DNA of 64,000 bases from Cydia pomonella (taxonomy: Eukaryota > Arthropoda > Insecta > Lepidoptera > Tortricidae), in NCBI RefSeq assembly GCF_033807575.1, contig NC_084711.1, positions 5,022,001-5,086,000 of the forward strand, read 5' to 3'. This document shows positions 43,001 through 54,480 of this stretch, piece after piece. The position numbers and the translations under genes were made by a program. The notes below the pieces were generated by a model, which searched no databases, had not been told where the DNA came from, and saw only the letters and a program-made list of their open reading frames with translations. Every line of letters starts with the position of its first letter. Position 1 is the stretch's first letter.

Positions 43001-46000
43001 GCCAAAGCAAATCTATGGTTCACAAAACCCTTCTTTTATAAGGTTAAACGGCAACAATAAGGAAATCTCTAAATCGACTGGCTGTGAAACACTCGCTTTG
43101 CTCGTGTTTTATATAATATTGCTATTTGTCGGCGTAAAGCAGCATCAGAATACTTAATGCATAATATAAATTTATTACCTACCTCCAATACTTAATAGAA
43201 ATATGTTTTTAAAAATCCACGGCGCAACATTACGGCACAATTTATCGAGCAATTAATATTCATAAATAATCGTACATAGTCTAAATGAAATTAGTAAATA
43301 AATGGTGCTGTTGCCGGCATTATTTTGATAAAGTGTATGAGCCGCCATGCCAGTTACACTGGGGGGCAATTAAAGCTTAATCCGCTGGAGGTAGACTAGA
43401 CTTTGCTAACACGACGGGGTTTAGGTATGTCTAGTCAGTAATACAGTAGCAAATTAATTAAAAGTATTAAATTCGGGTCAATTTGTATTTAGTGACGCAT
43501 TTTAACCGACTTCAAAAAGGGGGAGAAATTTGTTACCTCGGAACTCTGTCATTTCTGAACTCATATGTTTGAAGTCGGCACCAAGCCAAATAGTTACAAT
43601 ACTGGTCAATATGTCGGTAATAAATAAGTCTCATACTTTAATTGTACTTTTGGGCCTATGCATGTGGTCAGGCTCGATGTAACAAATAGCAGTATCTACA
43701 GGCTTCGTAACGTAACACCCAAAGCTAATAAAATACAAAAATAGTGAATAGCCCATCTACAATAATGATGAGGCATGCTGCATGCCTGCATGCCGCATGC
43801 AGTGTTCAGTGTTGTGTGGAGGTTGTGAATCTTCTATATTTAATTATTTACTAGCCTCTGATTCAGTATTATTCCTTACTAATATTGTGAGATTTACTAC
43901 GTTTCACGGTTACCGTTTCATAAAATTATCTCGCCTGAAAAGAATTATTAACTTCGACCATCGCAATATTTGTCTGATTATGGCGACTGCCAAAAATATT
44001 CATAGATTCATACAAATACCAATACAGACCAATAATTCTCTTTGTTCCTAATAGCCCCATGACACGGAACCTACAAACTACTTGGTGAATATACAGGAGC
44101 GGCATTCAAATTATGTTTTTTTTACTGATTTCATATGCATATGATTCAATTCTCTGTTTCGCACTTCAACCAGCAAATAAGCGCGAGTTAAAAGCACTAG
44201 AATCCCACAACAGAACACACGCTCCGAAGTTAAAGCTCAAGCGGGCTTGCTTGACGCCGACCGCCATAATTACTAGTTCATGTTTAATTTAAACAATGTT
44301 ATATACATGTCAAATCATTATCAGATATTGAAAGTGTGAATGCAGCTTCAGGCAGTTATCCCGCCATCAGTCGCAAACGTTCCGCGATTTGGTCCACTAA
44401 CCGATTAAACTTTGCATAATCCCCAACTACGTAGATCTCAATACATTGTATGGCTTCTGGATCGTGATATTAAATTGAAATCGCATTAATATTGGATTTT
44501 AAAAGTTATGAAAATGAATTAGTCGTGTGACTTTCGATCAACAAAAGCGCTTATGGGGTAAAGTGCTATTTTCCCAGTAGTGTAAGGAAACAGTGGTAAC
44601 AATGAAACTGGAAGTGCATTTAATTCTATTACGCTCTTTGTGTTTGTAGAGTAGCTTAAATAAATTAAGAATAATTTCCCACCACTTTACTGCTATTTAG
44701 GTACGATATTGGAAACAATAAAATGAAGTTTTTTTATATATACCTACCGTCATAAATTTAGTTATTATAAGCATTTATTAAAATTAAGATTAAGTGGATG
44801 TACCCGAAATGGTTTCTTACTTTACTAAAGAAAACTAAATTATGATACATGTGTACTACGCTCTGTTCTAATGTCTGAGATAATATTGGTCAGGAATACA
44901 GACGCCGGTATGGTATGTGGATAAATATTAATGCTTCGTAGAACAGGAAGCCGCTTTGAAAATATTGACGGAAATTAAACCTAAATTATTACAATTTTGT
45001 CCCAATAAGTGGGGGTAGGTGATGCGAAAGGTTGCAATTCCTTTTCTTTTTGGGACAACAGTGAATCGCTCTAAGCATTATAGTCATAAGTCATATGTAA
45101 AGATATGCAAATTATTAATATATGAAACTTAGCGTTTCGTTTATTGATTTTGATTTAATAGCCTGACGCTTCTGTTCGGTTTTTTGACCAGTTTCGAGTA
45201 GGTCCTAGGCAATGAGGAAAAGTCTGCGCTGCGGTATTAGGTACCTAAAATACGTGCGTCAGAGATAGATAAATTGTTAGGTACCCGTTAGGTACTAAAT
45301 AATAACTAAACCAATACCGCAACTATGTTGTAGGTTGATATTTTGCTAGTGAGGTGTACAGTCATATTCAAATTCAATTCAGGTAAATGAGAGTCAAGTT
45401 TAATATCCTACCTAGACAGTAATTAGATCAAGCTTGGACTCTGACTCAGAAAGAAGAAGGTAAGCTGTTAGTGGCGGAGAGAAAAATCTGGCGGAAGATT
45501 ACGGGACCGATCAGAGGTGAAGATTGGAGGCGCAGGAAGAATAGGGAGCTAGAGTTGATGGCAGTGTCCAATATTAAGTATATACTCGTAATTGTCGAGA
45601 TTAAAGCAACACTACTTCGCTGGCTTGGTCACCTGGAGATAATGGGAGAGGATCAAGCTGTGAGAAGAGCGTATGAGGGGCACCCGGGTGGAAAACGTCC
45701 GTCCGGGCGTCCCAGATACCGCTGGAGTGACGAAGTCCTAAAAGTCCTGTCCGCCCTCGGAGTAACCAACTGGCGTGAAGTGGAGCAGAATAGGGCAGTG
45801 CCTCAGCTTCAGATTCTTTTTGGATCTCTAAGCCAGTAAAGTGAAGTAGTGTCACCAATATTAAATTTGGGGAACAGAAAAGACAAATGAAGGTCTTAAT
45901 AGGTATTACACTAAATCCGACTATAACTAAACTATAAATAAGACAAAATCTAAACTAAGCTTCAATATCTACCAAACTATGCGAACCTACACGTTAGGAG

Positions 46001-49000
46001 CTTAATCTGCGTATGAGTCATCTATTTGAACAGTTGTTAAGAATATCGGACATATTTTTCAGGTAGCGCACATGGCAGGGCGCACGCTCAGCCTGACCCT
46101 GGGTTACGATAACTTCAGCTGCCGCGCGGGTCAGTACGTCCTGCTGCAGTGTCCGGACATCTCCCGCCTCGAATGGCACCCGTTTACTGTTGTTAAAGTA
46201 AGTACTGAGTAGCCAAACACTTCTGTTCTCTGTAGTCATCTGTTTGCTCTTTGCTCGGATTTAGCGATATGTGGTTAATGCCTACTTTAATTGTATATTT
46301 CCTAGGGATTCCTAGCACTGATAACCACCTACAAACTTAGATTATATAGGAGTTCCGTACGCGAATAAAAAAATCTTTAATTTTTTTATTCTGATTTAAC
46401 TCTTCTGATTTTTAACGCTTAATCCGGCAACGTGCAAAAAAATAATTTATTTATATCACGTAACCTGGACCCAAAACGTGAAACGAATTTTAATCGAGTG
46501 TTATTCATTTTAATATCACATATGTATGATGTACAAATTCTTAAATATTTTAAACTTATTGGGGATCAAATGTTTATTTTACAGTACATATGGGGCTACT
46601 TTATAGCACTAGTGCGAGAAGTAGCATATTACGTTACTGTGTCGAACATTTAAAGGGCCATATGTACTGTAAAACGTTGTACGATACATGTGCGAATAGG
46701 TAATTCGCAACTCGTGTCGATTTAAAACAGTCCCTTCGGTCGTGTTTTAATTTATCGCCACTCGTTTCGAATTTCCTATTTTTCGCACTTGTATCGTAAT
46801 GTACTATTATGTTACAGGTTCCTACATCTAGTCAGAGAAATTTTATTGTTTGGATTAGAGTAAAGGGCGATTGGACTGAGGCGTTAGAGAGGCTACTGTT
46901 GCAGAACGGACCAAACAATCTCAGGTGAATTTGTGTTATCGCAACTACGTATGTGCATATTTATTTTATACCTAGGTATCACTTTATACACAACAGTACG
47001 TTTAGTGACATAATAAAAAATAATACTACCGTACAGAAAGAAAACTTCCTACAAAACCGAAGTTTGACAGCAATTCAAGGACGAATCATGCTGTCCCTTT
47101 CTAATGTATGGCACTATCCCTTTAGGCTATTTAGGGTTGTCAAAATTCAAGTGATTATCTTAGTTGTGGTTGTGGTTTCCCCCCACTGTGCAGTGCACCT
47201 TGAGAAAATAACACAAATATGTTATGTTATGTTTCCTTGGATATTAGTATCACCTAATTCTAGCTTTAGTGTTAGTAGTGTGTCCTAGCTTATTTCGTAG
47301 CATCAAGTTGAGTGAAGACCTTTTAGCATAATTTTCTGTTCCTTTAACAGGGTTATTTTTGAGCAGTAAGCCATATATGAATATGTCATTATAGATCAGC
47401 AAACACATAAAAAAGTGGTACTTTTTTAAAAGTTTTTTTGACATTTTTATCCATCAAAAATAAAAAAAGTCAATGTATTCGTTTGTTTCGATTTGTGCAA
47501 TAGTATGACTATGGATACACTAGGAAGGGATGCTAGAATCTTAGCCAATTAGGACATCGCAAACGCCTTGTTTGTTATGTTTTAATGTGAGTCCACTTGC
47601 TTATCAAGTGCATCTGTGACCAACGCTAAGGAAAATCAGTATGAGCTAGCGCACTCCTTAAATGTGCAATAGGTAGTACCTCACATTACTCCGACGTGCG
47701 AGCGGGACGTCCCTTAATACGCGTATAGCGTTGTCTCGCTCAACTTCGGAGCGACGTCTGAACCGGACCTTAGGGTGACTAAGCACGTGTAGAATGTTCG
47801 GATTTCAAAAAGCGGCTACAAATTGAAAAATATAATAAAATGTATAACACATTTTCACTAACATTTTTTTGGGAACTTTTCGCAACTTATATTACCGTAT
47901 GGCTCACTGCTCAAAAATAACCCTGTATATTAATTTGTGGATAATGATTTATCTTAAATAAATAAAATGGAGCTTAAACTCCTACCTTACTACTCGTACC
48001 TTCTAAAGTTATATATAGTTTCGGTAAGCCGTTTCCGTCTGTAGAATAAGGCGACAAAAAACTGTAGGCGCGAAGGGTTAATTGAATTTTGTTTATTCTT
48101 TTTGTTTATTCTTTTGTAAGGTAAGGTGGGGAAAGTTGAAAACAGGAATAAGGTAAAAAGTCATCCGTGATTCTGAATCACGTGTAATATTTTTAGTGCT
48201 GGCATCATTGTTACAACTGCCATTTAGTTGGGGCCCGTAGATCAGTGGTCAATTCTCACTTGAAGAGCGAAATCATGTGCTACGGCCGAATTTTGCCAAT
48301 GGTGGTATTATCGTTATTTACTAGACGATTTTCAATCTTACCCCATGGTCTGTTCTGTAACTTCTATCATAAAAGTTACGAATAATAACTGAGATTTTTA
48401 AATTTGATTTCGTTTATTAAATCTAAATGAGGTTGTTGTTCATCATTTATAACACGTTTTCGTCGTTACCCAGAACGAAAACATGGTATAAGATGTATGT
48501 AGTTTTTCATATCAAAAAATACCTTAATGTCAACTGCATTATTCTGGCGGGGTAAGAGTAAAATACATGTTTAGCAAAAAAAATCTCCTTTATTTAAGGA
48601 TGATTTAGACAACAAACAATGTTGAGTTTTTAATGTTTGAATTCGAATACCTATCTATTGCCCATCATCAATAACGTACAGTAAGTATATCCATATGTAC
48701 ACGGTTTTAGAAACTATATCGATTTTAACCAGTCACTATTCCAACTTCCTCTAGTTTTTTTAATCACAAGGTTTTTTTACCCGTTAGCGGAGTATATGAA
48801 AAAGGAAAGTCAATTATTTGCTCTAACCCCTAATGTACAATTGTCCAATACAAACCTTTATACTTTGTTTTATGGTAATTCCAATACAACACTACTCATT
48901 TCATTAATAATAAACCATTCTATCTTGACCCACCTTACCTTAACCGTATTGTTGACTCAATTATTATTTTTAGTATAACATTTTAGCGCTTTGTAAATTT

Positions 49001-50872
49001 TACGGTGTGTTAATATAGATTATAGGGCATTGCCTTAATTAAGTATCGTAAATTTAAGATTTTATTTGTTCAACATAGGGTACCTAAGTTACAAGATGTT
49101 AAATAAATATTTCAGTATCACTAATGTCGTGCCTCTCATACAAAATTGGTATTTCTGAAGTCAAACCCTACAAAGTTTCATTCTGACCTGGGCCGTTCAA
49201 CTCACACTCGTATGATTGCAGTATCCTAGTGGACGGCCCGTTCTCGTCGCCCATGGAGGCGGCGCGGCGGCGGCGCGTGGCGGTGTGCGTGGCGGCGGGC
49301 GTCGGCGTCACTCCCTTCGTGGCGCTGCTGCACCACATGCTGCTGTAAGAACTGTTCTATATTTTATAAAGATATCGTACCAGAGATACAGGCGTGGTTT
49401 ATATTTTGCGACATTACCTATTACATTACGTACAGTCGCGATCAGATATATCGGAGCGGCCGAGGTGCTCAAAAATATCTGAACAACGCCTCGACAATAG
49501 AGTGCGTGTTCAGATATTTGTGAGCGCCTTGGCCGCTCCGATATATCTGATGGCGACTGTACCATTGAAATGAAATGAAAAATCTTCATTTCAGGCAACA
49601 GGCCCATAGATATATCTTAAAACTCGCATACATATTATAGAAAATAATTATAATGTCTTAAAATTAAAAGCTACAAAACACGTTACATGTATTGGTATAT
49701 ATAGGTAGTTAGTCTCCCCTATCCTGTTGTTTCTCATTTTATATTTAATGATTGGGTGAGCACACATTTTTATCAACATTAATAAAATAATAAAGTAGAT
49801 CTACTTTATTACTAACAAAACATAAAATATAAGGCACAATATGGTCCCGACTCAGCATGGTGCTGGAGATTTATCTGCGCCTGATTCGAGCCGAGCGTTT
49901 TTTTTTACAATTATGATGATACTGGTACCTATCAGTTTGTTACGTGTTGTTTTTTTCTTTTATTTTGCCCGAATAAATATTTTCTATTATTTATTCTATT
50001 CTATTCTACATACCTATTTTCCAGTCTAAGTCGGTGCCACATTGTCTCTTCTCTATCCAATTTTCGTTGTTTCAGGAATCCAAGAAGTCGCTTACCCGGA
50101 CGAATTCACTTATTATGGATAGTACGACACGAAAAAGAACTGACATGGGTCACAGAGCTCGCCACCAAAACCCTCATGGAACTCAGAAATGCCAACAAAC
50201 CTGACCGGCTGCATTTACAACTCTACGTTACGAGTACAGTCCAAAACGCACCAAATCTTAATACAAATAAAGATCAAATTTCAACACACGTTGTACTGCT
50301 CGACGAAAAAAGCTCTCTAACTCGTGTAGTTACAAATGACAAAGCGACTCTTCTCACTCCGAATATAAAGAGACGAGATTATTTACATAATGATACGAAA
50401 GGAGTAAGTGAAGATTATAGTATAGCAAAAGAGTTTCCCCATTTGGCGTGCAGGGTGAGGCGAGGCAGGCCTCATTGGGATCAACTGTTTGATTCTTGGG
50501 TGCATCTATACCCAGAGTAAGTTCCAACTTAAGAAGTTAAGAATACTCTCTATTACGTAAAATACTAATTGAAAATTTCGTTAATTGTTAGGACACTGAT
50601 GGCCCTCTGATTCAACTCAATATATTTTTTCGTCGTTTAAACTTATTCAATATTTATTACGACTTCAAATGTTTATTATAAAACCCTGACGAAACAAAAT
50701 GAATGTTCCTCCGGTATGACAAAATAATACTTATGTTGTATTTGTTTACAGGGATCACCTAAACTTATATTGCTGTGGACCAAAGAAATTAGTAAAATTG
50801 TTAAGAAACAAATGTAAACAGAACTCAAGAGGCAAAACAAAATTTACATTCGTACACGAAGGTTTCTCTTGA
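37036..50872 (+). CDS. NOX4-like NADPH oxidase (Nox4-art type), C-terminal 428 residues, 8 exons
   Basis: A membrane enzyme passing electrons from NADPH via FAD and two hemes to oxygen, making superoxide or H2O2. Exons: 37036-37186, 39899-40013, 42387-42482, 46063-46197, 46818-46924, 49222-49344, 50076-50516, 50752-50872; all phases agree and a TGA ends the frame. Seen: a helix with heme-ligand histidines ([18 protein letters not shown]), the extracellular loop [20 protein letters not shown], another helix ([18 protein letters not shown]), the FAD site GQYVLLQCP...HPFT, the NADPH sites [10 protein letters not shown] and [12 protein letters not shown], and the tail FVHEGFS, which like NOX4 ends in FS. 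The loop and tail favour NOX4 over Nox5 or Duox. Missing: about 150 N-terminal residues with the first helices and the other heme histidines; none recognised upstream. The first exon abuts a hAT copy. An ATTAAA signal lies at 50906-50911. Confidence 0.9.
37733..37967 (+). repeat. tRNA-derived SINE (5'-truncated)
   Basis: tggtcccgggttcaaatcct is a B-box region of a tRNA. It is followed by tctcagtaccctcaacacaa and gcttactgtgaggcttagtc and a (TATT)n tail. It lies in the first oxidase intron. Confidence 0.7.
38069..38150. mobile_element. Foldback MITE (gtacagtcagctgcagag)
   Basis: gtacagtcagctgcagaga pairs perfectly with tctctgcagctgactgtac; the inner part (ctgacccctt...aggggtca) continues the hairpin. 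Confidence 0.7.
40470..40780 (-). pseudogene. Non-LTR retrotransposon RT C-terminal fragment
   Basis: The minus-strand frame reads [40 protein letters not shown] and [11 protein letters not shown], a motif set typical of LINE RT C termini, then loses frame. It lies in an oxidase intron in the opposite orientation to the gene. Confidence 0.65.
42115..42252. mobile_element. Foldback MITE
   Basis: ggctcctctacacgtggccc then agcgtaggccagtc pairs with gactggcctgcgctgggcc then atcgtgtagagcagcc. It lies upstream of oxidase exon 3. Confidence 0.65.
42483..45430. other. Long oxidase intron, mostly unrecognised
   Basis: No exon between the membrane helix exon and the FAD exon is required by reading phase. 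Short palindromes (catgctgcatgcctgcatgc near 43773-43802) and AT-rich DNA are seen. Confidence 0.4.
45437..45839 (+). pseudogene. Non-LTR retrotransposon RT C-terminal fragment
   Basis: The frame [40 protein letters not shown] ... [53 protein letters not shown] to a TAA is the classic extreme C terminus of insect LINE reverse transcriptases. Open for about 130 codons; the rest of the ORF is absent. In an oxidase intron, same strand. Confidence 0.75.
46579..46677. repeat. Foldback repeat
   Basis: ttttacagtacatatggggc pairs with gggccatatgtactgtaaaa, with a second imperfect stem inside. In the intron between the FAD exon and the next oxidase exon. Confidence 0.5.
46925..49221. other. Oxidase intron, no exon recognised
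   Basis: Holds AT-rich DNA and scattered repeat-like motifs. Phase continuity (codon split AG|T) shows no additional exon is needed. Confidence 0.4.
49430..49562. mobile_element. Foldback MITE (gtacagtcgcgatcagatat)
   Basis: gtacagtcgcgatcagatat then atcggagcggcc pairs with ggccgctccgatatatctga then tggcgactgtac. It lies 85 bp after the donor of the NADPH-site exon. Confidence 0.75.
49563..49690. repeat. Short dispersed repeat (tttcaggcaacaggcccata)
   Basis: gaaatgaaaaatcttcattt then caggcaacaggcccatagat has a related copy at 62826-62945 (aaaacctttatttcaggcaa, ctagtggcctataa). Confidence 0.5.
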
Positions 50873-50905
50873 TAAGTATTGTGCTTACATTTGTATTGAA
50901 ATGCT

Positions 50906-50911
50906 ATTAAA
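50906..50911 (+). terminator. Polyadenylation signal (ATTAAA) of the oxidase
   Basis: Lies 34 bp after the stop codon, in an AT-rich stretch, 250 bp before the odorant-receptor start codon. Confidence 0.5.
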
Positions 50912-51160
50912 ATTGTTTAATGAAAGCAGTTTCCCTTTTTTCTACTAACCACAAAACCAAGCCAATATTAAACTTTTCTAATTGAGTACTTATGGAGCAG
51001 TTATTCTTGACCTTCATGAGCTTTCGCCGAGTTATACAGTTAACTGCCTAGTGCATTAAACTTAGTAAAAGTCAAATTAAAACTTATACTAACTAAAATT
51101 GCAAGACAATTTGTATTCAAATCGATTTGATTTCAATCTACAAGTTAAAAGACTTTCAAG

Positions 51161-52860
51161 ATGTTTGGTTCACTTTTAGAGCTGAGCGATGATTTCTTTG
51201 CTTATAATTTGAAATATTTGTTTCTTGTTGGATTATGGCCTGACGATGCTTGGGCCAAAACGCACCCATCTCTGTACAAAATTTACGAAAATATTACGCA
51301 TGTACTGTCAATTATTTTCTTGATTACTAGTGGCATCGGGACCTATCAAATAAAAGATGATGTAGTTCTGCTCATGACCAATTTGGACAAGTGCCTGGTA
51401 GCATATAATTTTGTCGCAAAAGTGGGTATTTTCGTTTGGAAACGCAGGCAAGTTGAGATTCTCATTTCGGAGATTGTCAATTCAGGCGATCAGTTAACTG
51501 AAGAGCGTAAAAAGATGATGTTGATGATCATCACAGTCGTAACTGGATTGAGTACATCTATAGTAGGTGCGTTTAGTGCTTTAGCTTTGTATCACAACGA
51601 ATTGTCTGTAGAGGCTTGGATGCCTTTCGATCCGATGGAAAGCAAGATGAATTTGTTGACGGCATCTCAACTGTTGGCCATTACCTTTGTGGTACCAGTG
51701 ATTTGGCGAGCTATAGCAATGCAAGGTATAGTCTGTAGCTTGATAATGTACTTGTGTGACCAGCTGGTGGAATTGCAAGAAAGGATCAGGTCGCTGGAAT
51801 TCACTTCTATGACTGAAAGGGCTGTGAGAGAAGAATTTAAAAATATTGTGAAAAAACATGTTCGGTTGATGGGGTAAGTTGTTTAGTTTAGTTACTGTAG
51901 TTTAGAATCATGATAAAATATAACAAACTTATATGAATGCAAAATTTCACAGGTACACTCAAGATATGAATAAAATTTTCGAAGAGTATTTCTTGATCCA
52001 GAACTTAGCGGTCACTTTAGAATTGTGTCTCAATGCTCTGATGGCCACAATGGTAGGTACCTGCCATGATAGTGATAGACACCTAAATCAAATATTGGTT
52101 GATAGGAAAGGAAGAGATTACATCAGCAGTGTAATATTGACAGCGCAGCGTCAACGGGGTCGTCTTATAAATACGAGGCAGGCAAACCTTCTATTTCGGT
52201 CCATATAAAAAAAAGAATACTCCTCTGAAAATATATTTCTTTCTATAATTGTTTCAGATAGGATTCGAGCAAAAAACTCTGTTGGCTACTTTCTTTGCCT
52301 TTTTGTGTGTTGCTCTGATGAACGCTTACATTTACTGTTATTTGGGTAATGAGATGATTATTCAGGTTGGTACTTTGTTTGGTTGTTAAATGCTATTCAC
52401 CTGCACAAAGCCTGCATCTGTGTTTTTATTATAGAGTGGAAATCTTGCATTGGCGGCATACGAATCTTCGTGGATATCATGGCCATTGGACCTGCAGAAA
52501 GATTTGGTAATCCTCCTGAGAGTAGCCCAGAAACCGCTGTATTTAAGTGCTGGAGGCATGGTCGCCATGTCTATACAGACTTACAGTCAGGTAAGGCATA
52601 ACCGCGATCGTGTAAATAACGCGATTGGATTGGAATCATTTTCTCTCTGGCCGCAGATTCTCCTTAATATACACAAGCCGAAAAAAACAATTGCAAATAT
52701 TATAAGAAGTCTATAAGTAACCTCATCCAATTATCACCACCCTTGTGGTCATAATTTGGGTTTGCAAACTGTTTTACAAGAAATGGTATTATTTTATCGT
52801 TTTCAGACGCTGTACAACGGGTACTCCATTTTCGCCGTATTAAACGACGTTGTCGCTTAA
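51161..52860 (+). CDS. Insect odorant receptor (7tm_6), complete, 5 exons
   Basis: A ligand-gated channel subunit of olfactory neurons that works with the co-receptor Orco. Exons: 51161-51873, 51953-52052, 52258-52365, 52435-52590, 52807-52860; GT-AG borders and phases agree, giving 1131 nt, 376 aa. Family features: N-terminal LKYLFLVGLWPDDAW before the first helix, LSIIFLITSGIGTYQI, a long intracellular loop, the C-terminal block LLATFFAFLCVALMNAYIYC and GNEMIIQS, NLALAAYESSWISWPLDLQK, LRVAQKPLYLSAGGMVAMS and the terminal TYSQTLYNGYSIFAVLND. The small last exon ending just after the last helix is typical of lepidopteran receptors. No stops or frameshifts. The ligand cannot be told. The start codon is 288 bp after the oxidase stop, on the same strand, so its promoter is very compact or overlaps the oxidase 3' end. 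Confidence 0.95.
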
Positions 52861-52863
52861 GCG

Positions 52864-52902
52864 AATAAATACTTCTAAAATGTAGTTGCACTTATAAATA
52901 AA
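52864..52902 (+). terminator. Two AATAAA polyadenylation signals of the odorant receptor
   Basis: AATAAA at 52864-52869, directly after the stop codon, and again at 52897-52902. Confidence 0.6.
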
Positions 52903-54400
52903 TGTATGTAGATCAGTGCCTGTGGTAAGGTTCACATTAAAAAATATAAAATAGTATCAATATAACTACATGATTCTCATCTTGGCTCTTCTCAAGTTGC
53001 ATTCGAAAATTCTAAATCGAGGGCTGAGAGCAGGGGGATGACACTTGCAATATAGTTAAAGTTAGTAAAGATGATAGCGATTTCTGTTGATTGAAGTTGA
53101 AGTGTTAATTAATTCCAGAGACCCTACTTTTGCGTAAAGTTGACTTCTAATTATGTTAACTACATCACTAGATGTCACTACACATGGATATAATTTTAAG
53201 GCATGAATACAACACCAAGAAGGTTGTATATACCTCGTTTGTCAAGACCTTTCTTTATTTATAATATGCCTAGCAACTGTTGTTTGCTGTCAATCAAAAA
53301 TAAATAAACGTCGTAAACAGATTTCAAGAGCTTATTTGTTCTCTATTAATTTAAAAGTTGTAGCTGAGTAAAAATGGAGCAAGCATAAACTCCAGTAGAT
53401 TCAAATAGGGAAATTAGACTCTTTTACAAAACCTGGAGGTTCCAAATTTTAATAGTCCTCAAGGTAATGCCGATGCCGGGAGGCTCGAAGGTAAGAAGAT
53501 GATACAATCTGCAAAGATTTGTGCGATTTGATTACACGAAAGAAATCTTAGGCAAACTAGAACGCATCTACGAGTATGGTATGAGATACGTGCGTAGACA
53601 AGACATACGACCTTTGCCTGAAATTCATCAGCTACAAGAATGACCCGAATCACGACATCATTACCCATGTGTCAATTTTAAAGAATATCTGGAGCCAACT
53701 GCTTACAGAGATACAGAGCTGGACGAAATTACCCCAGTCTCCTAATGTGCAAGATCCTAGACACTACCTCCGGAATATCTTGAATTCAAATCCAGTTAGC
53801 TGTCAATGTCAAAGAAGGCACGCTCAGTTGAGAACCTGGCAAGTCAGTTATGCGAACTCAAAGTCAGACTGAGATACATAAGTCACAGAAGATGAGGCTA
53901 ATGCAGCTTTGTGCACAAAGATGAACAAGGCTAAAAAGAAGAACAATTCCAACGAGATTAGGAACTGCAAGTACTTTACACCTAATACTCTACTACTATC
54001 TTGTATACCAAATTGAAAGCAATAAACATATCTACTTACGTTACTATTAGGTTTTTTTTTAATTTTCATTTCATCCTTTTAAATTTTTCTCTACATAGTA
54101 TTAGGTCTACTTGGGAGGTTTACAAGTAATTTTTTTGTTCGATTTCTAGTAACCAATGTTCTTACAAGAAACCAAACAAAAAAATACTTCTAAACCGACC
54201 AACTAGACCTAATATTATGTAGAACGAAAGTATACGCACGGATGCAAATGTAGTTGTGCACGCAAACATACATACTTATGTTGGGGATGAAATCAGAGAT
54301 AGCGCTTTCAAATGAGTTTCCCTAAAATGCTTCGAGAGGGCTCTCTTTACCTATATACTTACTTTACTCTGGCTGAGAGGTCAAACCCGATAAATCAACA
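52903..54400. other. Intergenic, nothing recognised
   Basis: Short ORFs near 53460-53870 look weakly LINE-like (acgcatctacgagtatggta, cgacctttgcctgaaattca) but show no convincing motif. Confidence 0.35.
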
Positions 54401-54403
54401 TTT

Positions 54404-54480
54404 AAAGGCATTAAAACACGGTTTATGAAACGAATGAAATGAGTTTCATAAAAGGATTACACGAGTATTTTAATGTCTAA
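54404..54480. mobile_element. Foldback MITE (ggcattaaaatacacgag family), copy 2
   Basis: ggcattaaaacacggtttatgaa ... cacgagtattttaatgtc; same layout as 19667-19745 with the internal gaaacgaatgaaatgagtttc palindrome. Confidence 0.5.
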
